Below, one piece after another: positions 45,662 through 55,090 of a stretch of DNA of 64,000 nucleotides. The notes under the pieces are model-generated. The model was not told the DNA's origin and did not search any database. It saw nothing but the letters and a program-made list of their open reading frames with translations. Where the stretch lies: assembly GCA_001936135.1 (NCBI GenBank), contig CP012816.1, positions 3,469,501-3,533,500 of the forward strand, in the 5' to 3' direction. Both the position numbers and the translations under genes were made by a program. Every line of letters starts with the position of its first letter. Positions within the stretch are counted from its first letter, which is position 1. The stretch is from Saccharomycopsis fibuligera x Saccharomycopsis cf. fibuligera. Lineage: Eukaryota; Ascomycota; Saccharomycetes; Ascoideales; Saccharomycopsidaceae.

Positions 45662-46143
45662 CAGATTTTCAAAAACAGCTTTCTGTTACAATATCGAATA
45701 AGAGCGCTTTGCATTGATTGTATTCCCGCTAGATTGATTGAAATTTTTCAACACATTATCCTCGTTTTTTTAAGCGGCACGTTCAACGGTGATAGTCCTC
45801 CCTGTATTGATGTGTCTTTGATACATCATTTTGACAATTTTCTGTCAATTCCAAAAAAAAAGAGATAGTTTTGAACTCAACCTATGTTACTTGCAATTTA
45901 GCCTTTACACACTAAATGCTACGTTCAAAGTGTAGAGATTGATGCCATTTGCTACAATTTAAAATACTTCACAGAAATTGTCTTTTTATCTTTTTACTCT
46001 GTATTATATTTACGCTTGGAGATAATTACACACTAGTATTGATATAAATTGTAAAATTAAACCGAGTAATCGTTATGTACACGTAAAGCTTTTATCTCAA
46101 ATGTATAAATAGACATATTCTATACGCCAACTTTTCTTCGACC
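45366..46143. other. Convergent 3' region MSC7/SCO1
   Basis: These 778 AT-rich bases contain a 32-bp poly(T) tract (45627-45658). No gene was recognised. Confidence 0.55.
45627..45658. repeat. Poly(dT) tract, 32 bp
   Basis: This is an uninterrupted T run between converging genes. Confidence 0.9.
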
Positions 46144-47088
46144 TTAATACAAGAAAGAGAACCAACCTTCCTTCTTCTTTTCTCTTTCTGCTCTAGGAAT
46201 AAACGCATCAACATGTTCCTTAATCTTTTGTACTGCAGTCACTTCATCGTATTGTCTACCCAAGGCATCAATGAATTGTCCCTCAGGATCCATCAAGTAG
46301 AAGAATATCGAGTGATCCACTAAGTAATCTTGACCCGGTTTTACATCCTTAGGAGTAGAGAAATAAACTCTATATTTTTTGCACGTATTCTTAACTTCAT
46401 CGTACGTGCCAGTTAACCCAATCATTTTCTTGTTAAACTCGGCCAAATATTCTTTAATCACTTCTGGAGAATCTCTAGCAGGATCACATGTTATAAAGAT
46501 TGGTTGTAGTTCCACGCCATGATCTTCAGACAACTTATCAATTACCACAGACATCTTGTCTAATTCATCGGGACAGATATCTGGGCAATGAGTGAACCCA
46601 AAATAAATCAATGACCATTTCCCTATCAAGTTTTGTTCAGTGAACGGTTTCCCTTCATCATCAACTAAATTGAATTTACCACCAATAAGAGGCTTACCAT
46701 ATCCTCTATTAGCCTCGGCTTCACGCTGTCTATCAAGTCTAAGTTTTTCTCTCTTGAAATACCATACCATTCCTGAGCCAACAACAAGCACCAAGAGACC
46801 GGCTTTCCAAGTGGAAAACTCAATAAATTTTGGATCCTTCAATTTTTCTTGCCTCGTGGCTTCAGTACCACCAATGGCTATTCTACTGAGTTGTTTTCTC
46901 TTTTTTTGTGGAATGCTTGGACTAGTGGTGTTATTGGTGTCGACAGGTTGAGATGATGGCGATGAGGTGTTTCTAGCGAGGCAAGTAATGGAGAAACAAC
47001 GCACTGTTGATGTTCTTGCTGACGATGCAGTTATTGTGCTGCGAGAAACCAAGGATTTGCTTAATAATGGTAAGTAAGATCTGAGCAT
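46144..47088 (-). CDS. SCO1: Mitochondrial copper chaperone Sco1
   Basis: Sco1 is an inner-membrane protein that delivers copper to the CuA site of cytochrome oxidase subunit 2. From the ATG at 47088 it has 314 residues; the frame is open above it but has no ATG. Residues 1-40 are an Arg/Ser/Thr-rich mitochondrial presequence, and one membrane span lies at about 97-111. The intermembrane-space thioredoxin-like domain carries the copper ligands C168 and C172 (CPDIC) and H259 (DHS). YFGFTHCPDICPDEL is the family signature. S. cerevisiae has SCO1 and SCO2; this is the single copy in the window. A palindromic element lies about 150-180 bp upstream. Confidence 0.95.
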   Translation of the reverse strand: MLRSYLPLLSKSLVSRSTITASSARTSTVRCFSITCLARNTSSPSSQPVDTNNTTSPSIPQKKRKQLSRIAIGGTEATRQEKLKDPKFIEFSTWKAGLLVLVVGSGMVWYFKREKLRLDRQREAEANRGYGKPLIGGKFNLVDDEGKPFTEQNLIGKWSLIYFGFTHCPDICPDELDKMSVVIDKLSEDHGVELQPIFITCDPARDSPEVIKEYLAEFNKKMIGLTGTYDEVKNTCKKYRVYFSTPKDVKPGQDYLVDHSIFFYLMDPEGQFIDALGRQYDEVTAVQKIKEHVDAFIPRAEREKKKEGWFSFLY

Positions 47089-47415
47089 TGTGATGGTTTT
47101 TGGTTGTTGTAAAATGGCTTTTATCACCTAGTATCCTATCCACTGGTTAATCTGATCTACCCACTTTCTCAGTTTCTTGTCTCTAAATTTTTCACATTTT
47201 TTTGCTCTTCAAAGGCCGCAACTGAAAATAGGTGTCAGGTGACCATAGTGACTGATCCCGATGGTCACTATCGATATTTCACTACCATTAACCACTTACC
47301 GAGATTTATTGATATCAGTACGAATAGAACAAAAACAAAAGTCAAAGTAAATGAATATTATCTATGTAAACAGCTCTAATATAGTATGATTTCAAAGGCT
47401 AGAGCAGTTTTAGAT
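47089..47415. other. Intergenic region YMC-type carrier - SCO1
   Basis: These 327 bp hold the SCO1 promoter with its dyad element, and the 3' end of the carrier gene. Confidence 0.5.
47239..47271. promoter_or_regulatory. Dyad element in the SCO1 promoter
   Basis: GTGACCA (47239-47245) is inverted as TGGTCAC (47262-47268), and the overlapping ATAGTGAC (47245-47252) as GTCACTAT (47264-47271). The composite palindrome lies about 151-183 bp upstream of the SCO1 ATG. It could be a dimeric factor site. No known yeast site was recognised. Confidence 0.4.
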
Positions 47416-48357
47416 CTACCCAAGTGCTCTCATCGTTGCTTCAAAAGCGTAGAACGTCACAGCGTTAGCCGGGGCAGCACGCAACAAACAAACAGAAAAC
47501 CCACCAAAGAAAGCTTTCCATCCACCAGTCTTCATAATATATTTAGCGCATTGCATTGTACTGCTAAACATTTTCTTTCTCAAATCATCAGTTTGTAATC
47601 TTGTCTTAATTACGTCAATTGGATAAGCTGTCAACCATAGAGCAACCCCCGATACTGCACCGTACGAACAAAGTCTATAACCTGGCAACTCGGTTCTTTG
47701 CAACTCATTAGATTTCATGTCATGTTTCACCAAAAATTCATAAGTGGCAAAGTATACACCTAAACCATGACCTTCTCTTAATAATGTTGGGCCCAAACCA
47801 CGGAATATTCCTGCAATACCTGCCTGGCCATACAATTTCCGGATACAGTCCACTGGCCCACGATAAACTGTCGCCGCCGAATTATTAGCAGTAGAGATTT
47901 GAGTCTGGAGTCGGATTCTGATATGCTCAATAGGACTAGTCAAGAACCCATTAACGAACCCAGCAGCAGCCCCACAGACGTAAAATTGTCGTAATGACAA
48001 GCTTTTGTCCTTAAGATTCTGATTATTGTTATTTTGTTCAGTAAATTGTCGTTTCATGTACTCGTTGACGGCAAACTGAATGGAAACGCATGCGCCAACA
48101 CCTACTAACGGGGTCAACACCCCTTTGTAAAAACCAGTAGGTCCTTCTCTTTGTATGAGCTTCTTGATAACATCCATCGGACCATCGTAGGTTCCTTCAG
48201 GGGCAGATTGGAGCCTCACTTTGACTGTGTCGAATGGGTTTCCTGCTAATGTTTGTGCAATTCCTCCAACTGTTCCAGCAGTCACATCTTTGAGCACTCT
48301 GGTCTTATCAGCTGGTGGCTCAATGTCAATCAAATGGGAGTCTGAAATGTCTGTCAT
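47416..48357 (-). CDS. YMC1: Mitochondrial carrier, Ymc1/Ymc2 type
   Basis: This is a six-helix inner-membrane transporter of the SLC25 family. Ymc1/Ymc2 of S. cerevisiae are putative carriers linked to oleate, glutamate and glycine metabolism. The 313-residue protein has the three tandem modules with carrier signatures NPFDTVKVRLQ, SPIEHIRIRLQT and YPIDVIKTRLQT. Features such as GVLTPLVGVGACVSIQFAVNEYMKR and REGHGLGVYFATYEFL are typical of the Ymc/Crc1 branch. The symbol marks the closest type; orthology to YMC1 versus YMC2 cannot be decided here. The N-terminus is short and acidic, and no cleavable presequence is expected. A 30-bp poly(A) tract lies 72 bp upstream of the ATG. Confidence 0.85.
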   Translation of the reverse strand: MTDISDSHLIDIEPPADKTRVLKDVTAGTVGGIAQTLAGNPFDTVKVRLQSAPEGTYDGPMDVIKKLIQREGPTGFYKGVLTPLVGVGACVSIQFAVNEYMKRQFTEQNNNNQNLKDKSLSLRQFYVCGAAAGFVNGFLTSPIEHIRIRLQTQISTANNSAATVYRGPVDCIRKLYGQAGIAGIFRGLGPTLLREGHGLGVYFATYEFLVKHDMKSNELQRTELPGYRLCSYGAVSGVALWLTAYPIDVIKTRLQTDDLRKKMFSSTMQCAKYIMKTGGWKAFFGGFSVCLLRAAPANAVTFYAFEATMRALG

Positions 48358-48425
48358 AATAGCTAAACAATATCTGCTTGACTATCCTTTGGTTTTCCAA
48401 TAAGATATGTCCTGTTGAATTGACC

Positions 48426-48461
<36 letters not shown>

Positions 48462-48751
48462 GTTCTATTCTGCTTAGGAATTTTCATTAGGTCTTATAGT
48501 CGAACTGTTGTTTTCTTCCTCGAAGCCAATCGCCATTATGCGATCGCCTACTATTGCCCGCCAATGTGGCGCTTTTTTGGCTTCGCTTCAGCCGTACATA
48601 AATCATGCTTTTAAAAAAGTCAATTTTAAGCGACACATTACTGTACAAATACATGGAAATGATTTACAATCTACAAATTACCCATTTGCAATCTCTCATG
48701 CCTCAAAAAGATTACATCTCAACTATTCAATTCAAAAATCTATATATTTCA
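48358..48751. promoter_or_regulatory. Upstream region of the YMC-type carrier
   Basis: These 394 bp hold a 30-bp A tract (48429-48458) and a 9-bp perfect inverted repeat CGAAGCCAA / TTGGCTTCG (48521-48529 and 48577-48585). They also contain the 3' end of SMK1. Confidence 0.5.
48429..48458. repeat. Poly(dA) tract, 30 bp
   Basis: This is an uninterrupted A run 72 bp before the carrier start codon, in a position where nucleosome-excluding tracts are common. Confidence 0.9.
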
Positions 48752-49900
48752 TCAATAATGCCCCTTGCGCCCTGCACGCTCAATCTTAAATGACTCAACT
48801 TCCTTTTGCAATAATGCTTTAAGATCAGATAACGACAACTCATTATTCTCAAAGCTAAAGTTAAAGGGCGAGTGGCACACTGGCTCGTCACTAGTATAAC
48901 GAATCTTGGCCAAAAATGGATGTTCAAGTGCGCGTTCCACTGTAGCACGCTTAGTCGAGTCCCAACATAGCAATTGCTCAAGTAAATCGCAAGCTTGTTC
49001 AGTAATATGTGGGAAAATATCAGACCATGGGACTGCTTGATATTGCGGTTTTGGCGGAGAAAAAAAATCCCATGCCATTCTCGACCCATATCTGAGAACC
49101 ACGTCCTCTGGAGGGGTACCTAATACTTTAACAATCTCTGTAATTTGATGCAACTGGTCGTTACCCATAAATAATGGTCTTCTTCCATAAAACTCTGCAA
49201 ATATACATCCGATAGCCCAAAGATCAACTGGTTTGGAATACTTTTTTCGACTCAAAATCAATTCTGGAGCTCTATACCAACGAGTAGCTACATAGTTGGT
49301 AATTATGGATGTTTTTTTCTTCATATAAGCTGGGGATATACCTCTGGCTAATCCAAAGTCACAAATCTTCAAGATGCCTTGCATAGTACACAAAATATTT
49401 CCTGGTTTTAAATCGCGATGAATAACGTCAGCAGAATGTATATACTTGATCCCACATAATAACTGGTACAGAAAGCTTTGAATGTGGAACTCAGAAAACT
49501 GGACAGAAGACTGAATAACCCTAGCAAGGTCGTACTCGATCAATTCTTGGAAACAATATAACCCATCAAATGGCTTAATGTAAACGATATCCAAATCTAT
49601 TAACGAAACAACATTTCTGTGGCCTTTGAAATGCCTCATTAGCCTTAACTCTCTTATGGCCCTTTTCAACAAAACCTCTTTAGTAAATATGTTTGAAACT
49701 TTTTTAATGGCGATTTGGCATGGACGGGACTGATCTTTGACGTTGGTGTCCAATGCGGAGCACACTATACCATAGGAGCCTTTACCCAATATCCTCTGAA
49801 CTTGGTATCTTGAATCAATGTAGAAGTTTGCCTTTTCGTAGATGACATGTCCAGGTTTTGCATTGTAGTCCATGGCATCTTGATTGTCATAGGAAGACAT
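48752..49900 (-). CDS. SMK1: Sporulation-type MAP kinase Smk1
   Basis: In S. cerevisiae Smk1 is the meiosis-specific MAP kinase that controls spore-wall assembly and is activated by Cak1 and Ssp2. From the ATG at 49900 it has 382 residues (S. cerevisiae 388). Visible motifs are the Gly loop GKGSYGIVC (39-47), K66 in IAIKKVSNIF, HRDLKPGN with D163, DFG with D181 and the activation motif T201-N-Y203. The TNY triplet, in place of TEY or TGY, and the blocks KEVLLKRAIREL and SADVIHRDLKPGNILC, specify Smk1 over Slt2, Hog1 or the Cek/Fus3 group. The C-terminal DEPVCHSPFNFSFE block also matches. Its retention implies sporulation ability or a second use. Confidence 0.92.
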   Translation of the reverse strand: MSSYDNQDAMDYNAKPGHVIYEKANFYIDSRYQVQRILGKGSYGIVCSALDTNVKDQSRPCQIAIKKVSNIFTKEVLLKRAIRELRLMRHFKGHRNVVSLIDLDIVYIKPFDGLYCFQELIEYDLARVIQSSVQFSEFHIQSFLYQLLCGIKYIHSADVIHRDLKPGNILCTMQGILKICDFGLARGISPAYMKKKTSIITNYVATRWYRAPELILSRKKYSKPVDLWAIGCIFAEFYGRRPLFMGNDQLHQITEIVKVLGTPPEDVVLRYGSRMAWDFFSPPKPQYQAVPWSDIFPHITEQACDLLEQLLCWDSTKRATVERALEHPFLAKIRYTSDEPVCHSPFNFSFENNELSLSDLKALLQKEVESFKIERAGRKGHY

Positions 49901-50234
49901 GACTAGCACAAATTTGTAATCTGACTAGGATAAGAACATGAGAGACGTACCCACGCAAAAGAATACACCAGCTGTATTGAAAACGCCTCCGATATCAAAA
50001 CAGAGAAACAACCGTGAAGCACAACATCAACAAAAACAACAGTATTGAGTGACACAAACATCATATGGTTATGGTGTCTGTGGGCCATACATGTTGACAC
50101 TCCGACCGGGTAGTACTTTTCTGCAACCCCCCGTCTCAAAGATTTCAGTGCAGGTTTTCCAAACATTAGATACTCAATCTATTACGAAAGACATCATATA
50201 GGATTATTACCCAATAGCACTCAATAAATTAGTC
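49901..50234. promoter_or_regulatory. Divergent promoter region SMK1 / twin-CX9C protein
   Basis: These 334 bp separate the two start codons. A CACAAAT word, the core of a middle sporulation element (Ndt80 site), lies at 49907-49913, too close to the SMK1 ATG to be convincing. A near-match GACACAAAC lies around 50053. Confidence 0.35.
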
Positions 50235-50819
50235 ATGGGTCTATTCTCTTTATTCAGCTCTAGCAGGTCAGATGAAAACATCGAAAATAGTGACCTTCTT
50301 CAAGACATTCTGGAGGATCAGAAGAAGTATTTTCTCAAACAGGACTTGAAGTTGAAAATTGAAACAAAAAAGGCGGAGAGTCAAGATGAAGTAAATAACC
50401 CAAAGAGCAAAGTACTGCAACAGCAGGAACAAAATAAACAGGCCAAAACAGCACAGGAGATTCAAAAATTTGAAGAATACAGAGCTAAGAACACAAAGCG
50501 AGCATCTGTGCTTGAGAACTGCTCTGAGATTCAGATGTTGCTTTTCCAGTGTTTGCAAAACGGGACCTACAGTGAAAAGCTTACCATGTGCAACGTCAGA
50601 ACAAAAGCGATGTTCAACTGTATCGAAACACAAAGAAAAACGCTATCACAGCTTGGTTTTGAGGCGGCCAGATCTATCGATGATGCAGAGCGTATCAAGG
50701 GGATTTCGGATGACTTATTTGTAAAGCATTTTGGCAAAGATGGCTTGCAGATAACCGATGATAATATAGCCAAACATGAAGAAGAATTGGAAAATATGCA
50801 GATAGAAATTTGGAAGTAG
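50235..50819 (+). CDS. Twin-CX9C protein, probably mitochondrial intermembrane space
   Basis: I do not recognise a named orthologue. The 194-residue protein has two CX9C motifs, C96-(9)-C106 and C119-(9)-C129, forming a CHCH-type helical hairpin. Such proteins are usually imported into the mitochondrial intermembrane space and oxidised by Mia40; many act in respiratory-chain assembly. The hairpin is unusually placed: a long charged, probably coiled-coil N-terminal part (Gln/Lys/Glu-rich, residues 15-90) precedes it, and a further 65-residue charged helix follows. The start MGLFSLF, with Gly2 and a short hydrophobic patch, could be N-myristoylated, which occurs in MICOS subunit Mic19-type CHCH proteins. 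I cannot assign it to Mic19. The ATG at 50235 is the first in frame. Confidence 0.75.
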   Translation: MGLFSLFSSSRSDENIENSDLLQDILEDQKKYFLKQDLKLKIETKKAESQDEVNNPKSKVLQQQEQNKQAKTAQEIQKFEEYRAKNTKRASVLENCSEIQMLLFQCLQNGTYSEKLTMCNVRTKAMFNCIETQRKTLSQLGFEAARSIDDAERIKGISDDLFVKHFGKDGLQITDDNIAKHEEELENMQIEIWK

Positions 50820-51515
50820 TTCCAAGCATTAGAGAATGATTAAAAGTAATGAAATAATAGCCATTGAAACAGGCCATAGACACACGCCACATAGCTAGGA
50901 CTAAGCAATCTCAATGCAGAACATGCCATTCCTTCTTGAGATAATAATTGCTCGAATATGTTCATGTATATATTAGTATAACCTTACTGTTCAATCTCAT
51001 AAATCCATTATAATAGTGGTAATGATAATGCGTTGCAAAATATCAAAAAGCTACATCATAGTGCGTAGATGAGTACTTCTCAGACGTTAACAGACCGAGA
51101 TACTGGATCGAATGACAACGTGTAACATAAAAAGACAAGTAGCAAAAATAGAATGACAACACTTTCCAGAAATTTCGAGGGCCTAAATACTGTAGCCACC
51201 GTTAAGAAAGCGAGCATGGTTGGCTGGGATGAGGCGGTGGTGAGGGTTGCTGTTGCAGGCTTGCAGCCGCGACGACCGTCGCTCGCTATTCCACATCATT
51301 TAGCAAGCGTGCTGCAACGATGACATAATCGCCCACTTCTTCCCGAGCAAGCTCAGCTGGCATTCGATATATAAATACATAGGAGGTCTCCCAAGTCTAT
51401 AACGAGTTTTTTATAAGGTACTATATCTTACTATCCTCAAAGCTATTCTCTTATCCAATTTTTCAAATATCAATTATTTCCACTTTATCCCTTTCATTTT
51501 TTATAAATAACAATA
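50820..51515. other. Upstream region of RTC3
   Basis: These 696 bp contain a GC-rich block (about 51195-51300) with CCGCGACGACCGTCG and a TATA box (TATATAAATA, 51368-51377), ~140 bp before the RTC3 ATG. No other gene was seen. Confidence 0.55.
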
Positions 51516-51964
51516 ATGAGCGCTCCAAATCCAGTATGTAAATTGCTGCATGTCCATTTATTTTTGACGGATTCTCGTTACACAAAAAGTCATGTTCTAG
51601 CTTAGCTCTGTTACTAACATTTTTAATATAGATTAAAGTTTTTTACAGAGGTTCTGCTGCGGACTACTCTGTCTTCATTGACTCTGAACAAGCCTGGAGA
51701 AACTACAAGAAAGATTCTACTGTGCCACTTAGTGATGTTGTGTCTATCTATAAAGTCTTTACTTCTAGAGTAGGCGGCTCCGAAGGCAAGCTAGACGAAG
51801 TGTCTAAACAACAATTGGAAAACGAGTTCGGCACCTCCAAGTCTGAAGACGCTATTCTCAAAATCTTGAAAGAAGGTGATCTCAAAAACAGCCCTAATGT
51901 TGCAAAGAAGGGTTTCAGTTCCCAAAACGACTCTAAAGGTCCTGCATCCGATTTGAAGTTCTAA
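51516..51964 (+). CDS. RTC3: SBDS-domain protein Rtc3, two exons
   Basis: Rtc3 is a small stress-induced protein with an SBDS N-terminal-like fold; it binds RNA and affects telomere-capping suppression, though its precise role is unsettled. Exon 1 is 51516-51533 (six codons) and exon 2 is 51632-51964. The 98-nt intron has donor GTATGT, branch TACTAAC at 51612-51618 and acceptor TAG. The spliced product has 116 residues (S. cerevisiae 111). Matching features are IKVFYRGSAADYSVFI, LSDVVSIYKVFTSR, SEGKLDEVSKQQLENEFGTSK and AILKILKEG. The TATA box upstream is strong, fitting a stress-regulated gene. Confidence 0.92.
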
Positions 51965-52045
51965 CTTTAGAACATACATTTTTGTTATATATACAAGGTT
52001 AAGTTTTGTTGGCACAAAAAAAATTCCTGCTTTAATGATTTGATG

Positions 52046-54739
52046 TTACTGTTTTCTATTTATAAATGCACTAAAGACGTTTGATGCTTTTCTCATCAAA
52101 ACCTTTCCTGTAGTTGTAGTATTAGTTGTTGTGGTAGATGATGATGTTGCTAGCGAACTAGATGAATGGTGAAAGGATTTGTCCTTGTTGCTGTTGATTG
52201 TGGTGCATTCTTTACATGTTTCTTCTTTAATATTACCAGTAGATCTTCTATACCTGAAGGAGTCTGATATGTATCGTATGCTTTTGTGTGATACATGCTT
52301 TCGTACTTCTTTAGGCTCAGTTTTATCTTTCAATTCTTCGCTCCAAATGTCTCGAAGATTTTTTTCTACTACCATTTGATCTTGCTTTTTGAACGTTATT
52401 TGAGGAATCGTGGATGTGAAAGTAGTATTGACATCAAAATGTTTCTGCTTTATTGGTTTCCCGTCTTCCGCTCCGATGTACCGCAGTCTAAAAGCGATTA
52501 GCTCCGCAAAATAACAAACAGAAAAATTGTAATCCACTTCATTGAATCTATTTAAGGAGATATCCATTGGTGCTATAGTAGGAGGAATTATCGAAGTCGT
52601 GTGTTTTTGAACAGAAAAGGAATAGTCAAACGCATATGGCCCATTAGCATATTCAGTTAAGATTTGCAATTTTGTTTTCCAAACATGAAACTCTTTTTTG
52701 TCAAAGCTTAGAAGCATTACCTCGTATAACGCATAATCTTTTTCAAAAATTAGTTTCAGGGCCTTTTCGTATGGACAATACAATCCTTCAGAAGCATCAT
52801 TGGATTCCACCTTGCAACAAGATAGTGGAATCAAAAATTTCACATTGTACTTGTGCTTTTCAACATCGCATAAAATCAATGCGGACTTGAAGACAAATAC
52901 ACCATAAAAACCTGACACAAATGTTTCATGCTCAGTCCTCCATACTCCAGCTAATGAACCACATAATAATGGCACTCCAAAGCATTCAACTGGGAAACTT
53001 AGCTGGGGGTCGAAGAATAGTCTGGAGAAAAGCTTTTTGGAACCTCCATTTGTTTCTGTTTTGTTTGAGTAGTCATTAATAAGATTGAGCTTCTCTTTTA
53101 TTTTTTCTAAGGAAGACATGATAATTGATGTACTTTCTTCGTCAATGTCGGGCATGTTAGCTAATAATGATTCAACCAGCAGTCTATATTTACCTAATCT
53201 TGAGGCAGGCTAGATTCAGCTAGGTTAGCGAATTTCCGTCATATAATAGTAATAAACAGATGTAGTTATACCTTCTGTAGTAAAGATAAAAACGAAAGAT
53301 CCATTTTTTCCCCTAAAGACTGTGTAGCCTCTAGAAACCGCTTATGACCCTTTTATATAGTATTAGTATTTTCAATTTTCAACAATAATAGAACACAATA
53401 AGTGCAGCTAAGTAGCTATACACACTTTTTTCAAATAAGACTCTTTTAAGTCTAAAGTCTCCAGAATTTTAGATACGATACCAAATAAAGAAAAATATTC
53501 TTGGTAGTAATGGACACACATAGCTTTATCAGCCACTAAAGTTGCCACCAAGGATGCAACCATAGGGGAGTTTAGCATTATCATTGGCCTTGAATGATTC
53601 ATTTCTATGTTTTCTTTTGCAAGGTTTCCAGTTGTGGGAAAGTTAGTGCTTAGCTGGTCAGCAGTATTATCATACAAATTAGTGTTGATACAAAGGGATA
53701 GAGTACTGGTTGTGGTTGCCGTTCTCGCAGATGTAGACGCTTGTAGCTGTTGAACTTCGTACAAAAACTTGCGGTGTTGAACAATCAGCAAGTTAATGTA
53801 CTGCATCAGTGGAATTTGCAAAAATTTCGCAATATAGCTTCCTTCGATAATATCTGTGAAAGTTTCTGATAGCATCTTCAAGAATTCAATGTATGCAATT
53901 TCTGTTGTTACCAATTCCTCAATAACTTTTTGCCTTTTGAATGTTTTCTTATAAGCCACAGAATGCAAACTTGGTGAATAAGACAGATGGCACGTTTTTG
54001 GGCTTAATGTTGAGTATGTGTCACTGGATACTGGTCCTAAAGATGTTGGTTGTAAATAAGAGTGTAAACTTTCCGAATAGCCTGCTGAAGACTTCCTTCT
54101 TCTAACCGGCCATAGCTTTGTCGCCACCTTGGAAGCGATAGAATCCTTAGAACTTCTGGCTTCAAACTTTAAGGAAAACGATCTGTTTGGTCTGTTTATT
54201 GTCGCACTTAAAGATTCTTCCTTCTGTGATTGCTTTATGTTTTCATTGTCATATGTCTCTTTACCTTTACTTTCATTCGTGGAATACATCATGTTTTGTA
54301 CTTGGGGATTCTGGTAAAAGATACTTTTCAGTCTGCCCCTTGTTGAGGATCCTCTGTGAACATTCTCGCCATTAATACTGTTTAAATTTGTATCGTTAAA
54401 AAAGTACTGAAGTTTAGAATGTGTCTCCTCAGATATTATGGTTTTGCTTAATGATGGAGTTCGCGTCCCCGCAAATACTGACATTTCTGGTGCAGTGGTA
54501 TCTGCATGGTGATCAACCGGATATAGGCTACTTAAACCATCCAAAGGACTGTTTAATGATAATGCTGACAAATGATGGGGATTCACCGACTCTGGGTTGG
54601 CGGTTGGATATTTTTCAAAACCCTGATTGAACATTGTATTTGTTGTCCCAAGTCTTGGTGATGGTGATAGATTGGTTTCTGGTGTTATACTGGAAACAAC
54701 TGACAATGAATACTCTTCGTGGTGCAACTTTTTATTCAT
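52046..54739 (-). CDS. Rho guanine-nucleotide exchange factor (DH-PH), three exons
   Basis: The gene joins two long frames through a 69-nt middle exon. Exons are 54739-53426, 53340-53272 and 53209-52046, giving 848 residues. Intron 1 (86 nt) has donor GTGTGT, branch TACTAAT and acceptor AAG. Intron 2 (62 nt) has donor GTATAA, branch CGCTAAC and acceptor TAG. The joined protein has a disordered Ser-rich N-terminus, then a DH domain starting at about 264 (KRQKVIEELVTTEIAYIEFL). The middle exon supplies LEATQSLGEKMDLSFLSLLQK and exon 3 continues with PASRLGKYR and ESLLANMPD, the CR3 region of DH domains. A PH-like domain (about 535-650) ends in FHVWKTKLQIL, and a Ser/Thr-rich tail closes the protein. 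There is no CNH domain, unlike Rom1/Rom2. I cannot name the orthologue. Non-consensus splice sites make boundaries of intron 1 the weakest part. Confidence 0.8.
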
Positions 54740-55090
54740 GATGTTCAGTAAAATACACGCACTTTTGTATTCCTAGTAAGCACCATCAAATTCACATTAT
54801 TCAAAGTTTCGAGATGTTCTTCTTTCTCAGTTTTGCAGAGTAGACGCTGACATGGTTTAGCTTCTGCCGCAACGAATTGGACACAAAAGTGTCGACATGC
54901 ATGTTCGGAAAATACTCTCTCATATACTATGAGCAAGGTCAGGTGCACAACCCTCGGATATTTTTCAACGAAAATTTTGTGATTCTAGTATACATGAATA
55001 CTTCGAAATATTAAGGTGATGTCAATGAAATGTTGAATCATAAAGGAATTGGTTGTCCATCAAATAGTGTCAAAAATATTCAAATTTAAT
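54740..55090. promoter_or_regulatory. Divergent promoter region RhoGEF/RRF1
   Basis: These 351 bp separate the two divergent ATGs. No recognised element was found. Confidence 0.45.

Noticed and set aside
49907-49913. CACAAAT as a middle sporulation element for SMK1
   Set aside because: It lies directly against the start codon and lacks the full consensus, so it is not persuasive as an Ndt80 site.
49903-50166. Minus-strand 87-codon frame upstream of SMK1
   Set aside because: No recognisable protein features; it overlaps the SMK1/CX9C promoter region.
53326-53331. TAG acceptor (ending 53331) for RhoGEF intron 1
   Set aside because: Every available donor then gives a stop or loses the DH frame; the AAG ending at 53341 keeps a continuous frame.
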